Notes: generated by a model from the letters alone, not told the origin. Positions 32,725 to 42,181 are shown, counted from the first letter of the stretch. The stretch: DNA of 64,000 bases from JANOSH01 sp031415695 (GCA_031415695.1 JANOSH010000044.1:1-64000), one strand, 5' to 3'. Numbers and translations: made by a program.

Positions 32725-33894
32725 ATGCCTATCGACGTAGATGCTGTTCAGCGCGCCACCCCCGGCAGTGAGGGAGTTGCGCATCTCAACAACGCGGGCG
32801 CGTCGCTTGCCACAAATGCCACGCTAGATACCATCACCGGGCACCTCAAGCTCGAAGCGGCACTCGGCGGGTACGAGGCTGCCGCCATGGTGACGCGCTC
32901 GATCGAGAGCGGCAGAAGCGCGGTGGCCCAACTCGTCAACGCCTCGCCAGACGAGATCGCCTACACAACCTCCGATGGGCATGCGTTTACGAAAGCTTTC
33001 TGGGGCCTCGTGGTCGGCGGATGGTTCCGGCGAGGCGATGTCGTCGCGGTTGATCAGCTGTCGTACTCGAGTCATCATCTGGCACTGTTGCAAGCCAAGA
33101 AGTTCGTCGGCATCGACATCGTTGTCGTGCCTGCCCATACTGACATTCCGGCAAATGCACGGGCGGTGGCCTACACGCTGATCGGCACACATTCGGGAGC
33201 GGTCAACGACCTCGATGGCGTGGCGGAACTCACCAGAGCACGAAGCATCCCGTTCTTTGTCGACGCCTGCCAGGCAGTCGGGCAACGTCGCGTCGATGTC
33301 GAACAAATTGGCTGCGATGTACTGACCACGACCGGTCGAAAGTGGCTGCGCGGACCGAGAGGCACCGGGTTTTTGTATGTTCGCAAGGATTGGATCGATC
33401 ATTTCGAGCCAGTTGGCATAGATGGTGATTCCGCAAACTGGCTGTCGGCCGACGAATACGAACTCAGTACAACGGCGCTACGGTTCGAGGAGTTTGAAAC
33501 ATCGTTGGCTACGCGCCTCGGTCTCTGTTCAGCCGTCGAGCAACTCCTGGCGCTCGGCATCGACGACATCGAGACACGAGTTGTCGAGTTGAGCAACCGA
33601 CTTCGGCGCGACCTCGACCGAATCGGCGGCGTGATCTTGCACGATGGCGATGGTGAAAAATGCGGGATTGTCACGTTTAATGTCCTGGGGGTGGACCCAC
33701 TTGCCATCGTCGAATCGGCTGCGTCTCGTGGCGTCAACATCAATACCTCGACCGCGCAGTTTGCTCGGCTCGACATGGACCCCAAGGGCCTGAGTCGCGT
33801 GATTCGTGCCTCCCCGCACTACTACAACGACGAGGACGAGATCGACCTGTTGGTCGATGCGGTGCGACGAGGCCGCGACGCTCCAAGTCGCTAA
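32725..33894 (+). CDS. class V aminotransferase (PLP)
   Basis: 389 residues of the NifS/EgtE-like fold. The N-terminus GVAHLNNAGASL is typical of the group. FVDACQAVGQRRVDV carries the cofactor Asp and Gln. The PLP lysine is in TTTGRKWLRGPRGTGFLYV. The C-terminal domain contains the segment HDGDGEKCGIVTFN. Cysteine desulfurases need a catalytic Cys in a long loop, which I do not see clearly, so an aminotransferase or lyase activity such as EgtE-type C-S cleavage is more likely. The substrate is unknown. It probably shares a transcript with the membrane protein gene and overlaps nadE tail-to-tail by four bases. Confidence 0.85.
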   Translation: MPIDVDAVQRATPGSEGVAHLNNAGASLATNATLDTITGHLKLEAALGGYEAAAMVTRSIESGRSAVAQLVNASPDEIAYTTSDGHAFTKAFWGLVVGGWFRRGDVVAVDQLSYSSHHLALLQAKKFVGIDIVVVPAHTDIPANARAVAYTLIGTHSGAVNDLDGVAELTRARSIPFFVDACQAVGQRRVDVEQIGCDVLTTTGRKWLRGPRGTGFLYVRKDWIDHFEPVGIDGDSANWLSADEYELSTTALRFEEFETSLATRLGLCSAVEQLLALGIDDIETRVVELSNRLRRDLDRIGGVILHDGDGEKCGIVTFNVLGVDPLAIVESAASRGVNINTSTAQFARLDMDPKGLSRVIRASPHYYNDEDEIDLLVDAVRRGRDAPSR

Positions 33895-35834
33895 TCAAGG
33901 AAGGTGATCGCTGCCGGATCGAGTTCGTCGGGCAGTCGAAGGTCGCCTCGAGGCGACACACTGACCGAGCCGACTTTGGGTCCTGGGGGCAGGGTAGTGC
34001 GCTTGAACTGCTGGCGGTGATAGCGATCGAGGAAAACGCGGAGCCAACGGTCGATGTCCTCGGGCTGGTAGGTCGAGGCGAATGCACGGGTAGCTAACGC
34101 CCGAACCTTGGCGGCCGGAAAACTATTTCGTTGCCAGTGATACAAGAAGAAATCGTGCAACTCGTAGGGCCCGATGAGCTCCTCGGTTTCTTGCACAATG
34201 TTGCCTTCGGTGTCTGGTGGCAAGAGTTCGGGCGATACCGGGGTATCGAGAATTGACCGAAGCGTGATCGCCAATTCCGGCGTGGCGCGTTCAGCCGCAT
34301 ACCAACCAACGAGGTGACGCACAAGGGTCTTGGGCACCGAGGCGTTGACGCCGTAGTTCGACATGTGGTCGGCGTTGAACGTGCACCAACCTAGTGCCAG
34401 TTCCGACAGATCGCCTGTGCCAACCACGATGCCGTGAACCTGGTTGGCAAGGTCGAACAGGATTTGGGTGCGTTCCCGGGCCTGAGCGTTCTCGAACGTG
34501 ACGTCGTGCCGATCGGCTCGATGGCCAATGTCGGCAAGGTGCTGGGTTACCGCAGGACCAATAGGTATCGTTCGGGTCTCGACCCCCAGTTGCTTCATCA
34601 GGTCGTCGGCGGCACCGCGCGTGCGGTGGGTGGTACCAGGGCCTGGCATCGTCACACCAAGAATTGAACTACTCGGTCGTCCTAAACGGCTCGCTGCTTC
34701 CACGGCAACAATCAACGCAAGCGTCGAGTCGAGCCCGCCTGAAATCCCGATCACCATCCGCTCGGACCGCGCCGCAAGTACTCGTCGCGCAAGACCAGTC
34801 GACTGGATATCGAGGATCTCGGTTGCTCGTTCATGCACGGTGGCGGGGTGGTCAGGCACGAAAGGGTTGCGGGCGTAATTTCGCCGCAGTTCGACCAATA
34901 CGCGGGTATCGATGTGGATCTGCACGGTACGAATGTCGTTGGGCGATTCGCTCGTCGACCAGGTGACGTTTCGAGCACGTTCGCTACGAAGCCGTTCGAC
35001 ATCGATATCGGCCACCGCATTCGAGCCGGAAAGAAGAAAACGTTGGCTCTCGCTCAGCGTTGTTCCGTCTTCGGCGACAAGGCAGTGCCCGCCGAATACG
35101 AGGTCTTTTGTCGACTCCGTCGGGCCCGAACCAGCATACGCGTAAGCCGTGTGGGTTCGGGCTGATTGTTGGCGAATGAGGTCGCGCCGGTAGTCGGCCT
35201 TTGCGACCAGTTCGTTCGAAGCGCTCGGGTTGACGATGAGGACCGCACCGGCCAGTGCCAACCGTGCGCTCGGGGGTTCGGGCGCCCAGAGGTCTTCGCA
35301 GATCTCGATGCCGAACGTCAGAGTTCCAAGCTGAAAGATCTGACGGCGACAAAGCCGGGATGTACCGAGCGTTCCGAGATCGATTGGGGAATCAACCGAA
35401 CCGCCGGGCGTGAACCAGCGACGTTCGTAGAATTCGCCAGAGTTCGGCAGGTGGGTCTTGGGTACAACACCGTGTACACGGCCACCGTGAACCACAACCG
35501 CCGTGTTGTAGCGACGTCCATCACTGGTCTGTAGCGGTGCGCCGACAACAATCGCTATACGTAGATCGGCTGTCGCCGCCGCTACGTCACCGAGTGCTCG
35601 GTTCGTTCGCCGCTGAAGGTCGGCCGAAAGAAACAGGTCTTCGCAGCTATAGCCCGTGAGGCTGAGCTCGGGAAATACCACAAGCGAGACATGGTCGGCG
35701 TCTTGCATGCGAGCGGCCTGCGCGATCTCTCGGGCATTCGCCAACGGGTCACCAAGATGAACCGGCGGGGCTTGCGCTGCTACCCGGACAAACCCGAATT
35801 GCTCCCACCCCGACGGCACCAAAGGACGTGTCAC
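33891..35834 (-). CDS. nadE: glutamine-hydrolysing NAD+ synthase
   Basis: 647 residues from GTG 35834; the upstream open frame is not protein-like. The N-terminal nitrilase-type glutaminase domain has the catalytic triad Glu (VVFPELSLTGYSCEDLF), Lys (VPKTHLPNSGEFYE) and Cys (FGIEICEDLW). The C-terminal synthetase has the PPi-loop GISGGLDSTLAL and the NAD-synthase segment GTGDLSELALGWCTFNADHMSNYGVNASVPKTL. It converts nicotinate adenine dinucleotide, ATP and glutamine to NAD+, with ammonia passed between the domains. The length matches the long actinobacterial enzyme. It is transcribed divergently from the geranylgeranyl-reductase-like gene. Confidence 0.95.
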   Translation of the reverse strand: MTRPLVPSGWEQFGFVRVAAQAPPVHLGDPLANAREIAQAARMQDADHVSLVVFPELSLTGYSCEDLFLSADLQRRTNRALGDVAAATADLRIAIVVGAPLQTSDGRRYNTAVVVHGGRVHGVVPKTHLPNSGEFYERRWFTPGGSVDSPIDLGTLGTSRLCRRQIFQLGTLTFGIEICEDLWAPEPPSARLALAGAVLIVNPSASNELVAKADYRRDLIRQQSARTHTAYAYAGSGPTESTKDLVFGGHCLVAEDGTTLSESQRFLLSGSNAVADIDVERLRSERARNVTWSTSESPNDIRTVQIHIDTRVLVELRRNYARNPFVPDHPATVHERATEILDIQSTGLARRVLAARSERMVIGISGGLDSTLALIVAVEAASRLGRPSSSILGVTMPGPGTTHRTRGAADDLMKQLGVETRTIPIGPAVTQHLADIGHRADRHDVTFENAQARERTQILFDLANQVHGIVVGTGDLSELALGWCTFNADHMSNYGVNASVPKTLVRHLVGWYAAERATPELAITLRSILDTPVSPELLPPDTEGNIVQETEELIGPYELHDFFLYHWQRNSFPAAKVRALATRAFASTYQPEDIDRWLRVFLDRYHRQQFKRTTLPPGPKVGSVSVSPRGDLRLPDELDPAAITFLD

Positions 35835-35917
35835 ATGGACAACGGTATCTGGCCGACCACCCAAACTGTTCTCTCGCCGGGTTGGAGCTAGTCGTTGAAC
35901 TTGGCAGGCTTGTGGGC

Positions 35918-37138
35918 GTGACGGACAACGACCTAGTGGTAATTGGTGGCGGGCCGGCCGGCGCAGCAGCAGCAATACGGGCGGCGCGAGCGGGGCTACG
36001 GGTCACAGTTTTCGAAAAAGGGTCCCATGGACGGGACAAGGTTTGCGGAGATGGTCTGACGCCACGTGCCATCGCAGCCCTCCAAGAATTGCGGGTCGAT
36101 CTCGGCCTCGCACACCGAATTGACGGCCTGCGCATGATCGCCGGTTCGACGACGCGCGAGCTTTTGTGGCCAAGCACCGGGCGATTCCCGGCTCACGGCG
36201 CAGTGTGGCCACGTCAGCGATTCGACGCCCACCTTATCGACATGGCCGCCGACGCGGGCGCCACAATTCGCTTCGATACCGAGGTGCTACCCGAACTCGA
36301 TGGTGACCGAGTCGTAGGCGTTCGCTCAGCCGACGGAGAGCGGGTGGGTGCCGCTCTGACCATTCTTGCGTCGGGGGCACCCGGGGCTGCAGCCCGTGTC
36401 GTCGGTGCCGAGCGCGTGCCATCGGAAACGTTCGGGCTGGCCATCCGCGCGTATGCGCAGACCCCCCGTCACGCCGAGCGGCACCTCGAAGCATGCCTCA
36501 GCCTTCGAGATGACCGAGGCACGGCCATCCCTGGCTACGGGTGGATGTTTCCTGCGGGCGATGGCACAGTCAACATTGGTGCCGGAGCGTTGTCCACCAT
36601 GAAGGGTTTCAAGAAACTCAACCTGAATACGTTGATAGACAGCTACGCCAACCAGGTTCGTGAGGCGTGGTCGCTTGGCCCGTTCATCGACAAACCACGG
36701 GCGTGGCGGCTTCCGATGTCGGCAATCAAGCGGTCGGGACCGGGTTGGTTGGCCATTGGCGATGCGGCTGGGCTCGTCAATCCCATGAACGGCGAGGGGA
36801 TTGACTACGGGTTGGAATCAGGCATGTTGGCGGTGGATAGGTTCGTCGCCGATCCGTCGACCGCGTCGGCATCCTACGACCAGCTTGTCGGCGAACGATT
36901 CGACGCTTTCTTACGGACCGGCCGCCGGTTCAGCTTTCTGATTGGGCACCCGTGGATCTTGCGGTCGGGGCTGCGGCTAGCGGTTGGGACCCAGACTGCG
37001 GCCGAGTTGACGCTGCAGGTGATGGGTAACCTGGTCGACGGTGATACTCCGGGTGCGGCTGGTCGCGTAATGCGCTTGGCCGACCGAGCACTGGGTTTGG
37101 CCGATCCGGTTTTACGCCGGACACGAGCCAAGGCCTAG
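35918..37138 (+). CDS. geranylgeranyl reductase-family FAD-dependent oxidoreductase
   Basis: 406 residues from GTG 35918. The FAD-binding Rossmann start is VVIGGGPAGAAAAIRAARAGLRVTVFEKG. The family block KVCGDGLTPRAIAAL is present, and the second FAD motif is IGDAAGLVNPMNGEGIDYGLESG. Family members reduce isoprenoid double bonds; in actinobacteria one such enzyme (MenJ) saturates the menaquinone side chain, and others act on polyprenyl lipids. Assignment to menaquinone is a reasonable guess but not certain. It begins 83 bases from the divergent nadE gene. Confidence 0.85.
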   Translation: MTDNDLVVIGGGPAGAAAAIRAARAGLRVTVFEKGSHGRDKVCGDGLTPRAIAALQELRVDLGLAHRIDGLRMIAGSTTRELLWPSTGRFPAHGAVWPRQRFDAHLIDMAADAGATIRFDTEVLPELDGDRVVGVRSADGERVGAALTILASGAPGAAARVVGAERVPSETFGLAIRAYAQTPRHAERHLEACLSLRDDRGTAIPGYGWMFPAGDGTVNIGAGALSTMKGFKKLNLNTLIDSYANQVREAWSLGPFIDKPRAWRLPMSAIKRSGPGWLAIGDAAGLVNPMNGEGIDYGLESGMLAVDRFVADPSTASASYDQLVGERFDAFLRTGRRFSFLIGHPWILRSGLRLAVGTQTAAELTLQVMGNLVDGDTPGAAGRVMRLADRALGLADPVLRRTRAKA

Positions 37139-37148
37139 ACATTAGGCG

Positions 37149-37625
37149 CTACTTGCCGACGGTTTCCCACACGATGCGTGCGCCTTCGTGACCGGTGCGA
37201 ACCATCCACACGGTATTGAGCACAGCTGCGACGACCATGATCCCAGCAACAACAGTTTGAGCAACGTTCAGCCCCGACCCCGTCGAGGCACGTGAGCCGC
37301 CTGCGCGCCGGCCAAGAAACACCAACACGGCGACGGCGACGAGCAGCACGAAAGCGAACAGTCGGGTCGTTTCGCCCAATTCGGCGTGGTTCTTAGAGAC
37401 CTCACGGAATTCCTCGTCCAACGCAATGAGTCCTTCGCCAGACTGGGTAGCCAGAAACGTGGCTATGAACGACACCAAAGCGCCACCAAGTACGAACAGA
37501 CCAAACCGATTTCGCCACGCTGGCCGGACGGCAATGGCCAGGGCCGCGAGACACACTACCGGAGTGAGCACAACTGGCAGATGAACCAACAGCGGATGTG
37601 CAGGGATTCCGAAGAGACGTTCCAT
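37149..37625 (-). CDS. DUF2231 membrane protein
   Basis: 158 residues with four hydrophobic segments. The start MERLFGIPAHPLLVHLPVVLTP carries the conserved PAHPLLVHLP motif of DUF2231 proteins, whose histidine in the first helix suggests a metal- or heme-binding role. The third segment follows AELGETTRLFAFVLLVAVAVLVF. The molecular function is unknown. It ends ten bases from the convergent flavoprotein gene and is divergent from the cupredoxin lipoprotein. Confidence 0.8.
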   Translation of the reverse strand: MERLFGIPAHPLLVHLPVVLTPVVCLAALAIAVRPAWRNRFGLFVLGGALVSFIATFLATQSGEGLIALDEEFREVSKNHAELGETTRLFAFVLLVAVAVLVFLGRRAGGSRASTGSGLNVAQTVVAGIMVVAAVLNTVWMVRTGHEGARIVWETVGK

Positions 37626-37723
37626 TCTTGAAAGTGTAGTTGACGGGGCGACGATACTTTCCGGGGAAGAGATGCCAGAATCCCACCTGGTATCTGTGCC
37701 GACACACCAAACGGGAGAACAAA

Positions 37724-38314
37724 ATGCGTAAGTACCTCATCTCTGCCGCCCTCATGACCACGACATTGCTCGCGGCGTGCGGGAGCTCATCCGACGAGGC
37801 AAAGCCGGCAGCAACAACGGCTGCGGCCGCCGTTACTACCACAGCGGTAACAACGGCGGCGCCGACAACTGCGGCGACTACGGCCGCGCCAACAACGACC
37901 GCAGCACCTACAACGACTAAGGCCGCGGCCACGACGGCAGCACCGGGAACCACCGCGGCACCGGCCGCCGGGGGAACCAAAGTCGACGTAGTTCTGACCG
38001 AATGGAAACTCGAAGCACCAACCAGCATCAAGGCCGGAACCATCGAGTTCAATGTGAAGAACGGCGGTAACTTCCCGCACGAGTTCGCCATCATCAAGGG
38101 TGATAGCTACGCATCGCTGACCAAAGAGACCGGCGGAAAGGTAACCGAGGCAGCAGGCAGTGTCGTTGGTCGAATCGACCGATTTGCGCCAGGTGTGAAG
38201 GCCCAGAGTTTCACGCTCGCCGCCGGTAAGTACGTGTTCATTTGCAACCTTGGTGCCGGCCCGGCAAGCCACGCTGGCCAGGGCCAGGTTCTCGACGTAA
38301 CGGTCACCGCCTAA
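37724..38314 (+). CDS. cupredoxin-domain lipoprotein
   Basis: 196 residues from ATG 37724. The signal peptide MRKYLISAALMTTTLLAAC has lipobox LAAC, so the protein is lipid-anchored outside the membrane. An Ala/Thr-rich stalk (TTAAAAVTTTAV...) spans about 27-85. The C-terminal 110 residues form a cupredoxin-like fold (VDVVLTEWKLEAPTSIKAG ... FPHEFAIIKG ... KYVFICNLGAGPASHAGQGQ). His (PHEF), Cys (FIC) and His (SHAG) are in position to bind type 1 copper. The axial Met is replaced, probably by Gln. The protein may carry electrons or bind copper. A strong terminator follows. Confidence 0.85.
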   Translation: MRKYLISAALMTTTLLAACGSSSDEAKPAATTAAAAVTTTAVTTAAPTTAATTAAPTTTAAPTTTKAAATTAAPGTTAAPAAGGTKVDVVLTEWKLEAPTSIKAGTIEFNVKNGGNFPHEFAIIKGDSYASLTKETGGKVTEAAGSVVGRIDRFAPGVKAQSFTLAAGKYVFICNLGAGPASHAGQGQVLDVTVTA

Positions 38315-38333
38315 CCCGTCGCTGACAACCAAT

Positions 38334-38364
38334 AACGTGGTGGGATGGACACTCCCACCACGTT
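38334..38364 (+). terminator. rho-independent-like terminator after the cupredoxin gene
   Basis: AACGTGGTGGGA and TCCCACCACGTT form a perfect 12-base-pair stem with a 7-base loop, 20 bases after the stop. It is followed by TCTG rather than a long U-run. Confidence 0.8.
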
Positions 38365-38472
38365 TCTGCATTTCAAACCCAAGCGGTGTTACAGCCGTGT
38401 GGTGAGAGCAACTAAGTGCGGCCTGCACGCCCGATCGGCCCTCCGGTGCCCTAACCTGACTCACCGAACCCT

Positions 38473-40794
38473 ATGAGCAATGCCGAACACCCCATTTTCA
38501 ATGATCGCTACGAGGTCAGCAGCCGCATTGGCCGCGGCGGCATGGCCGATGTCTTCTTGGCCCGTGACCGGCTGCTCGATCGCCCCGTTGCCGTCAAGGT
38601 GCTGTTTCCCGAGTACGCCTCCGACCCGAACTTTGTCGAACGATTCCGGCGCGAGGCCCAGTCCGCCGCCAACCTCACCCATCCCAATATTGTCGGCGTC
38701 TACGACTGGGGTCGTCAGGGCTCCACCTACTTCATTGTCATGGAGTACGTGAATGGCCGATCCCTCGCCGAGATCCTGCGCTCCGACGGGGCGCTTCATC
38801 CTCAGCGCGCCGCCGAGATTGCCAACGAGGTAGCAGCCGCACTCAGCCTGGCGCACTCGGCGGGCATGGTGCATCGAGACATCAAGCCCGGCAACATTTT
38901 GGTGTCGCCCTCCGGCTCGGTGAAGGTAGCCGACTTTGGCATTGCTAGAGCGGTCAACGCTCCGGCCGAACACGAACTTACCCAGGCCGGCGCGGTTATG
39001 GGCACTGCCACGTACTTCTCACCCGAGCAGGCCCAGGGCGCCACGCCCGACCCTCGCAGCGATCTCTACAGCCTCGGCATTGTCATGTACGAACTGGTTG
39101 CCGGGCACCCTCCGTTCGCCGGCGAGAACCCGGTCGCCATCGCCTATAAGCAGGTACACGAAACGCCGCGGCCCTTGTCCGATGTTGCGCCGGGCGTTAC
39201 CCCGTCGTACGAGGCGATCACCATGCGGTTGTTGGCCAAGCAGCCCGCGAACCGATACTCCACAGCCGAGGAACTTCGTCTCGATCTTCGGCGCTTTCGT
39301 GAGGGCGCACCCCTCAAAGTGATCGACCCGTGGGCCGAAGCCGCACCCGCTCGCAGTTTCGAAGCCAGTCAACCCATTACCCCGGCGGCAGGAACCCAGA
39401 TGGTTCCAAGCTCACCGTCCACTCAAATTCAGCCCCGCCAATCGGCCCCCTCACCAGCGCCTAGGCTTGCGACCACTCAGGCTGGCCCAACGCCCGCCCG
39501 CACAGTGCCGACGTACCCTGTCGAACCCGCGCCCCGCCGAACAGGGTGGTATGTGGCCGCTGCGCTCCTCACCGTTGTGCTGTTGGGCATTGCCGGCCTG
39601 GCGGTCTCCAAAATACTTGGGCGTGAATCTGCACAGGTCGAGGTTCGCCAGGTCGCTGTTCCTTCGGTGTTGACGCTCACAAAGGAGCAAGCCGAACAGG
39701 AGATCAAGGCCCGCGTCTTGGTGGCCGAAGGCACCCCGGAACTCAACGAGAAGGTCGCCGTTGGTCAGGTGTGGGATCAGTCGCCGAAGGCCGATACACC
39801 GGTCGACGAGAACACAACCGTGAAGTTCAAGTACAACCCAGGCAAGTCCACTAAGAACCTGCCGAAACTGGCTGACAAAACGTTGGACGAAGCCAAGAAG
39901 GAACTTGCCGCCGCTGGTATCGCGCTCGACAGTGTGCGCGAGCAGGCGTCTGACGACAAGCCGGTCGGAACCGTCATCGGCACCGAACCGCCCGCGGGCG
40001 AAATTTCACCCACTGCCAAGGTCATTATCATCGTGTCGACCGGCAAGGCCAAGGTCAAGCTCCCGAACGTAGCCACGTTCGATCAGGCTCGGGCAACTAC
40101 CGATCTCAGCGCGCTTGGCCTGAAGATCAAGGTCGAGGAACGGCCAAGCGACACCATCGAAAAGGGCAAGGTTGTTGGTACCGAGCCTCCCGCGGGTTCA
40201 GAAGTCACCACTGACGAAGTGGTGAAGCTGATCATCTCTGCGGGCAATACGCCCGGCGACGTGCCGAACGTGGTCGGTAAGACTGAGGCCGAGGCAACGA
40301 ATGCGTTGTTCGCCGCCGACTTCCAGCGCGTTGTGGTCTTGGTCGATGTCGCCAATGGTTCGCCACAAGACGGCAAGGTCATTGCCCAGAGTCCCGTTGC
40401 GGGTAAACAACCCAAGAAGTCGGTTGTCACTATCACGGTTGGTAAGGCGTTACCTGCCACTACAACGACAACGTCGTCTACGACCACCACTACCACCACA
40501 ACGACAACTACGGTGCCCCCGGCTCCTACTGGCTCCATTTCAGGACCCGCCGTCATGTTCATCGGCGAAAAGAAGCCATTTACGGCATCGGTAACCGGAA
40601 GCGGCATCCTTGGCGTTCAGTTCAAGCTCAACGGGCCCACCGGGACCAACCTCGGGGCCGAGGTCACCAGCGCTCCCTATACCGTGGAATGGACCGCTGC
40701 GGCCCCACTCGGCACCAGAACTATCGTGGCCATAGTGCGAACAGCGAGTGGTACAACCACCCTGCCGCCGTTTACCACAACGGTTATTCCGTAA
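38473..40794 (+). CDS. pknB: serine/threonine protein kinase with four PASTA domains
   Basis: 773 residues. Kinase domain about 12-275: glycine loop GRGGMAD, VAVK lysine, HRDIKPGN catalytic loop, DFGIAR, activation segment with GTATYFSPEQ, and the SDLYSLGIVMYELV helix. A Pro/Thr juxtamembrane linker leads to one membrane helix (WYVAAALLTVVLLGIAGLAV, near 360-380). Four PASTA domains follow outside the cell (PSVLTLTKEQAEQEI, LPKLADKTLDEAKKEL, LPNVATFDQA, VPNVVGKTEAEATNAL). A Thr-rich linker and a C-terminal Ig-like domain are extra compared with mycobacterial PknB. It senses peptidoglycan fragments and phosphorylates cell-division and wall-synthesis proteins. The neighbours trpG and crgA match the mycobacterial order. 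Confidence 0.95.
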   Translation: MSNAEHPIFNDRYEVSSRIGRGGMADVFLARDRLLDRPVAVKVLFPEYASDPNFVERFRREAQSAANLTHPNIVGVYDWGRQGSTYFIVMEYVNGRSLAEILRSDGALHPQRAAEIANEVAAALSLAHSAGMVHRDIKPGNILVSPSGSVKVADFGIARAVNAPAEHELTQAGAVMGTATYFSPEQAQGATPDPRSDLYSLGIVMYELVAGHPPFAGENPVAIAYKQVHETPRPLSDVAPGVTPSYEAITMRLLAKQPANRYSTAEELRLDLRRFREGAPLKVIDPWAEAAPARSFEASQPITPAAGTQMVPSSPSTQIQPRQSAPSPAPRLATTQAGPTPARTVPTYPVEPAPRRTGWYVAAALLTVVLLGIAGLAVSKILGRESAQVEVRQVAVPSVLTLTKEQAEQEIKARVLVAEGTPELNEKVAVGQVWDQSPKADTPVDENTTVKFKYNPGKSTKNLPKLADKTLDEAKKELAAAGIALDSVREQASDDKPVGTVIGTEPPAGEISPTAKVIIIVSTGKAKVKLPNVATFDQARATTDLSALGLKIKVEERPSDTIEKGKVVGTEPPAGSEVTTDEVVKLIISAGNTPGDVPNVVGKTEAEATNALFAADFQRVVVLVDVANGSPQDGKVIAQSPVAGKQPKKSVVTITVGKALPATTTTTSSTTTTTTTTTTTVPPAPTGSISGPAVMFIGEKKPFTASVTGSGILGVQFKLNGPTGTNLGAEVTSAPYTVEWTAAAPLGTRTIVAIVRTASGTTTLPPFTTTVIP

Positions 40795-41368
40795 GCACTG
40801 GGCCGGCGAGGAAGTTACGTAATAGGTCATGACCCCCCGTGGTCAAGATCGACTCGGGATGGAACTGAACGCCTTCGATTGCGTATTCGCGGTGGCGGAT
40901 TCCCATAATGACTCCGTCGGTCTCGGCAGTAACGTCGAGCACGCTTGGACACGTCGATGGATCAATGACTAAAGAGTGATAGCGCGTGGCCTCAAACGGT
41001 TCTGGCAGCCCGGCGAACACACCAACGTTTCGATGATGCACTAATGATGTTTTGCCATGCATCAGTTGAGGTGCTCTCACCACGTCTCCACCGAACACCT
41101 GGCCAATTGCCTGGTGACCGAGGCAGACGCCAAGCATTGGAACCACGCCGGCAGCGGCTTGAACCAGGTCGCACAGAATTCCTGCGTCCTCGGGGCGCCC
41201 TGGGCCAGGTGACAGCAGAATGCTGTCGGGCTCAAGCTCAAGCGCTTCACGGACCGTGAGTTGGTCGTTTCGATAGACGAGCGGCTCGGCACCAAGCTCG
41301 CCGAGATATTGCACCAAGTTGTAGACAAAGCTGTCGTAGTTGTCGATGACGAGGACGCGATGGGCCAT
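40784..41368 (-). CDS. trpG: anthranilate/aminodeoxychorismate synthase glutaminase subunit
   Basis: 194 residues, the normal length. MAHRVLVIDNYDSFVYNLVQYLGELG opens the fold. SPGPGRPEDAGI is followed by the nucleophile elbow MLGVCLGHQAIGQ, and VQFHPESILT carries the catalytic His and Glu. The enzyme supplies ammonia from glutamine to a chorismate-using partner, making anthranilate (Trp) or aminodeoxychorismate (folate). The partner subunit is not in the window. The position between pknB and crgA is the one occupied by trpG/pabA near the origin in mycobacteria, so PabA is equally possible. The 3' end overlaps pknB by 11 bases. Confidence 0.9.
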   Translation of the reverse strand: MAHRVLVIDNYDSFVYNLVQYLGELGAEPLVYRNDQLTVREALELEPDSILLSPGPGRPEDAGILCDLVQAAAGVVPMLGVCLGHQAIGQVFGGDVVRAPQLMHGKTSLVHHRNVGVFAGLPEPFEATRYHSLVIDPSTCPSVLDVTAETDGVIMGIRHREYAIEGVQFHPESILTTGGHDLLRNFLAGPVLTE

Positions 41369-41433
41369 ACCGTCAGCCTGCCTTGTAGGAACGTCACTGT
41401 CGAGCGAGTTAGCGCACTACACTCCTTTGCCTT

Positions 41434-41763
41434 ATGGCTCCCCCGAAACGAAAAACTGGCGGCCGCGTTACCCCTAAGGGAACCACGCCCCACGGCCCCC
41501 CGCGTGCCGATATAGCTGCAAGCGACCAGCTTCGCGATGGTCCGGCCAGTTCAACCCGGTATACGCCCCCTAAATCTGCTGTCTACGCCAAGCCACCGTC
41601 GCGAGTTATTCCATTCATCATGTTCGGGGCGTGGATCCTCGGCGGCCTCATGATCATCGCCAATTACATTGGGATTTTGCCCGGTGATCAGAATAATTGG
41701 TATCTCGTCGGGGGTCTCGGCCTCATCCTTGTTGGACTCTTCGCGGCTACAAAATTCAGATAG
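41434..41763 (+). CDS. crgA: cell division protein CrgA
   Basis: 109 residues. A basic N-terminus (MAPPKRKTGGRVTPKG) is longer than in mycobacteria. Two membrane helices, IPFIMFGAWILGGLMIIANYI and WYLVGGLGLILVGLFAATKF, are separated by the conserved LPGDQNNW loop, which is diagnostic for CrgA. CrgA helps place or hold divisome components (FtsZ, FtsQ, PBPs) in actinobacteria. It is divergent from trpG, and pknB lies beyond trpG, giving the classic neighbourhood. Confidence 0.92.
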   Translation: MAPPKRKTGGRVTPKGTTPHGPPRADIAASDQLRDGPASSTRYTPPKSAVYAKPPSRVIPFIMFGAWILGGLMIIANYIGILPGDQNNWYLVGGLGLILVGLFAATKFR

Positions 41764-41887
41764 CCACAGCCGCCTAGCCGCGAGACATACGGCGGGAGGT
41801 TAGATGACCACGTAACGTACGTTTTTGGTCAAGAAACCGCTGAGTGTCAACAGATCTATCCACAGCGTGTGCAAAACCTGCGTGTTT

Positions 41888-42181
41888 CTACTCAACCGGC
41901 AGGAGCGCATCCATGTCTTCCATACAATGGCGCGGCGCCTCGGGAACTTCATTGGCGGCAAGCGTCATCTTTAGCTCAACTCCGCACAAAGAACAGCGAT
42001 AGCGCAAATTGACCCGCCGTAACTCGCCCGATGGCGGCGGACCGGGCAACGCCGTACCCAACGAGCGCAACATGTTGAGTCCGAATCGGAAAATGAGCCA
42101 GCCAAGAACGAGCCCCAACCCAACCCAGACCACGGCTCCGAACGAAGGCATACCTAAATCGTACTCGGCGTCGATCATCAT
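41888..42181 (-). CDS. small membrane protein with C-terminal Cys-rich domain
   Basis: 97 residues. One membrane helix (SFGAVVWVGLGLVLGWLIFRFGLNML) lies near the N-terminus, followed by a soluble domain RYRCSLCGVELKMTLAANE...HCMEDM with CxxC plus HC, a probable zinc ribbon. I do not know a named family; short proteins of this kind occur in actinobacteria. The start could be residue 11 (MPSFG) instead. It is divergent from the tetR gene, 38 bases away. The 124 bases between it and crgA hold no recognised gene. Confidence 0.6.
   Translation of the reverse strand: MMIDAEYDLGMPSFGAVVWVGLGLVLGWLIFRFGLNMLRSLGTALPGPPPSGELRRVNLRYRCSLCGVELKMTLAANEVPEAPRHCMEDMDALLPVE

Noticed and set aside
40450..40515. 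Thr-codon microsatellite in pknB as a phase-variation tract
   Set aside because: The run mixes ACA/ACG/ACC/ACT codons rather than a pure short repeat, so slippage is unlikely. It encodes a linker.
41850..41880. DnaA box / origin signal (CTATCCACA) near crgA
   Set aside because: A single near-match to TTATCCACA without a cluster or AT-rich unwinding element, so not an origin.
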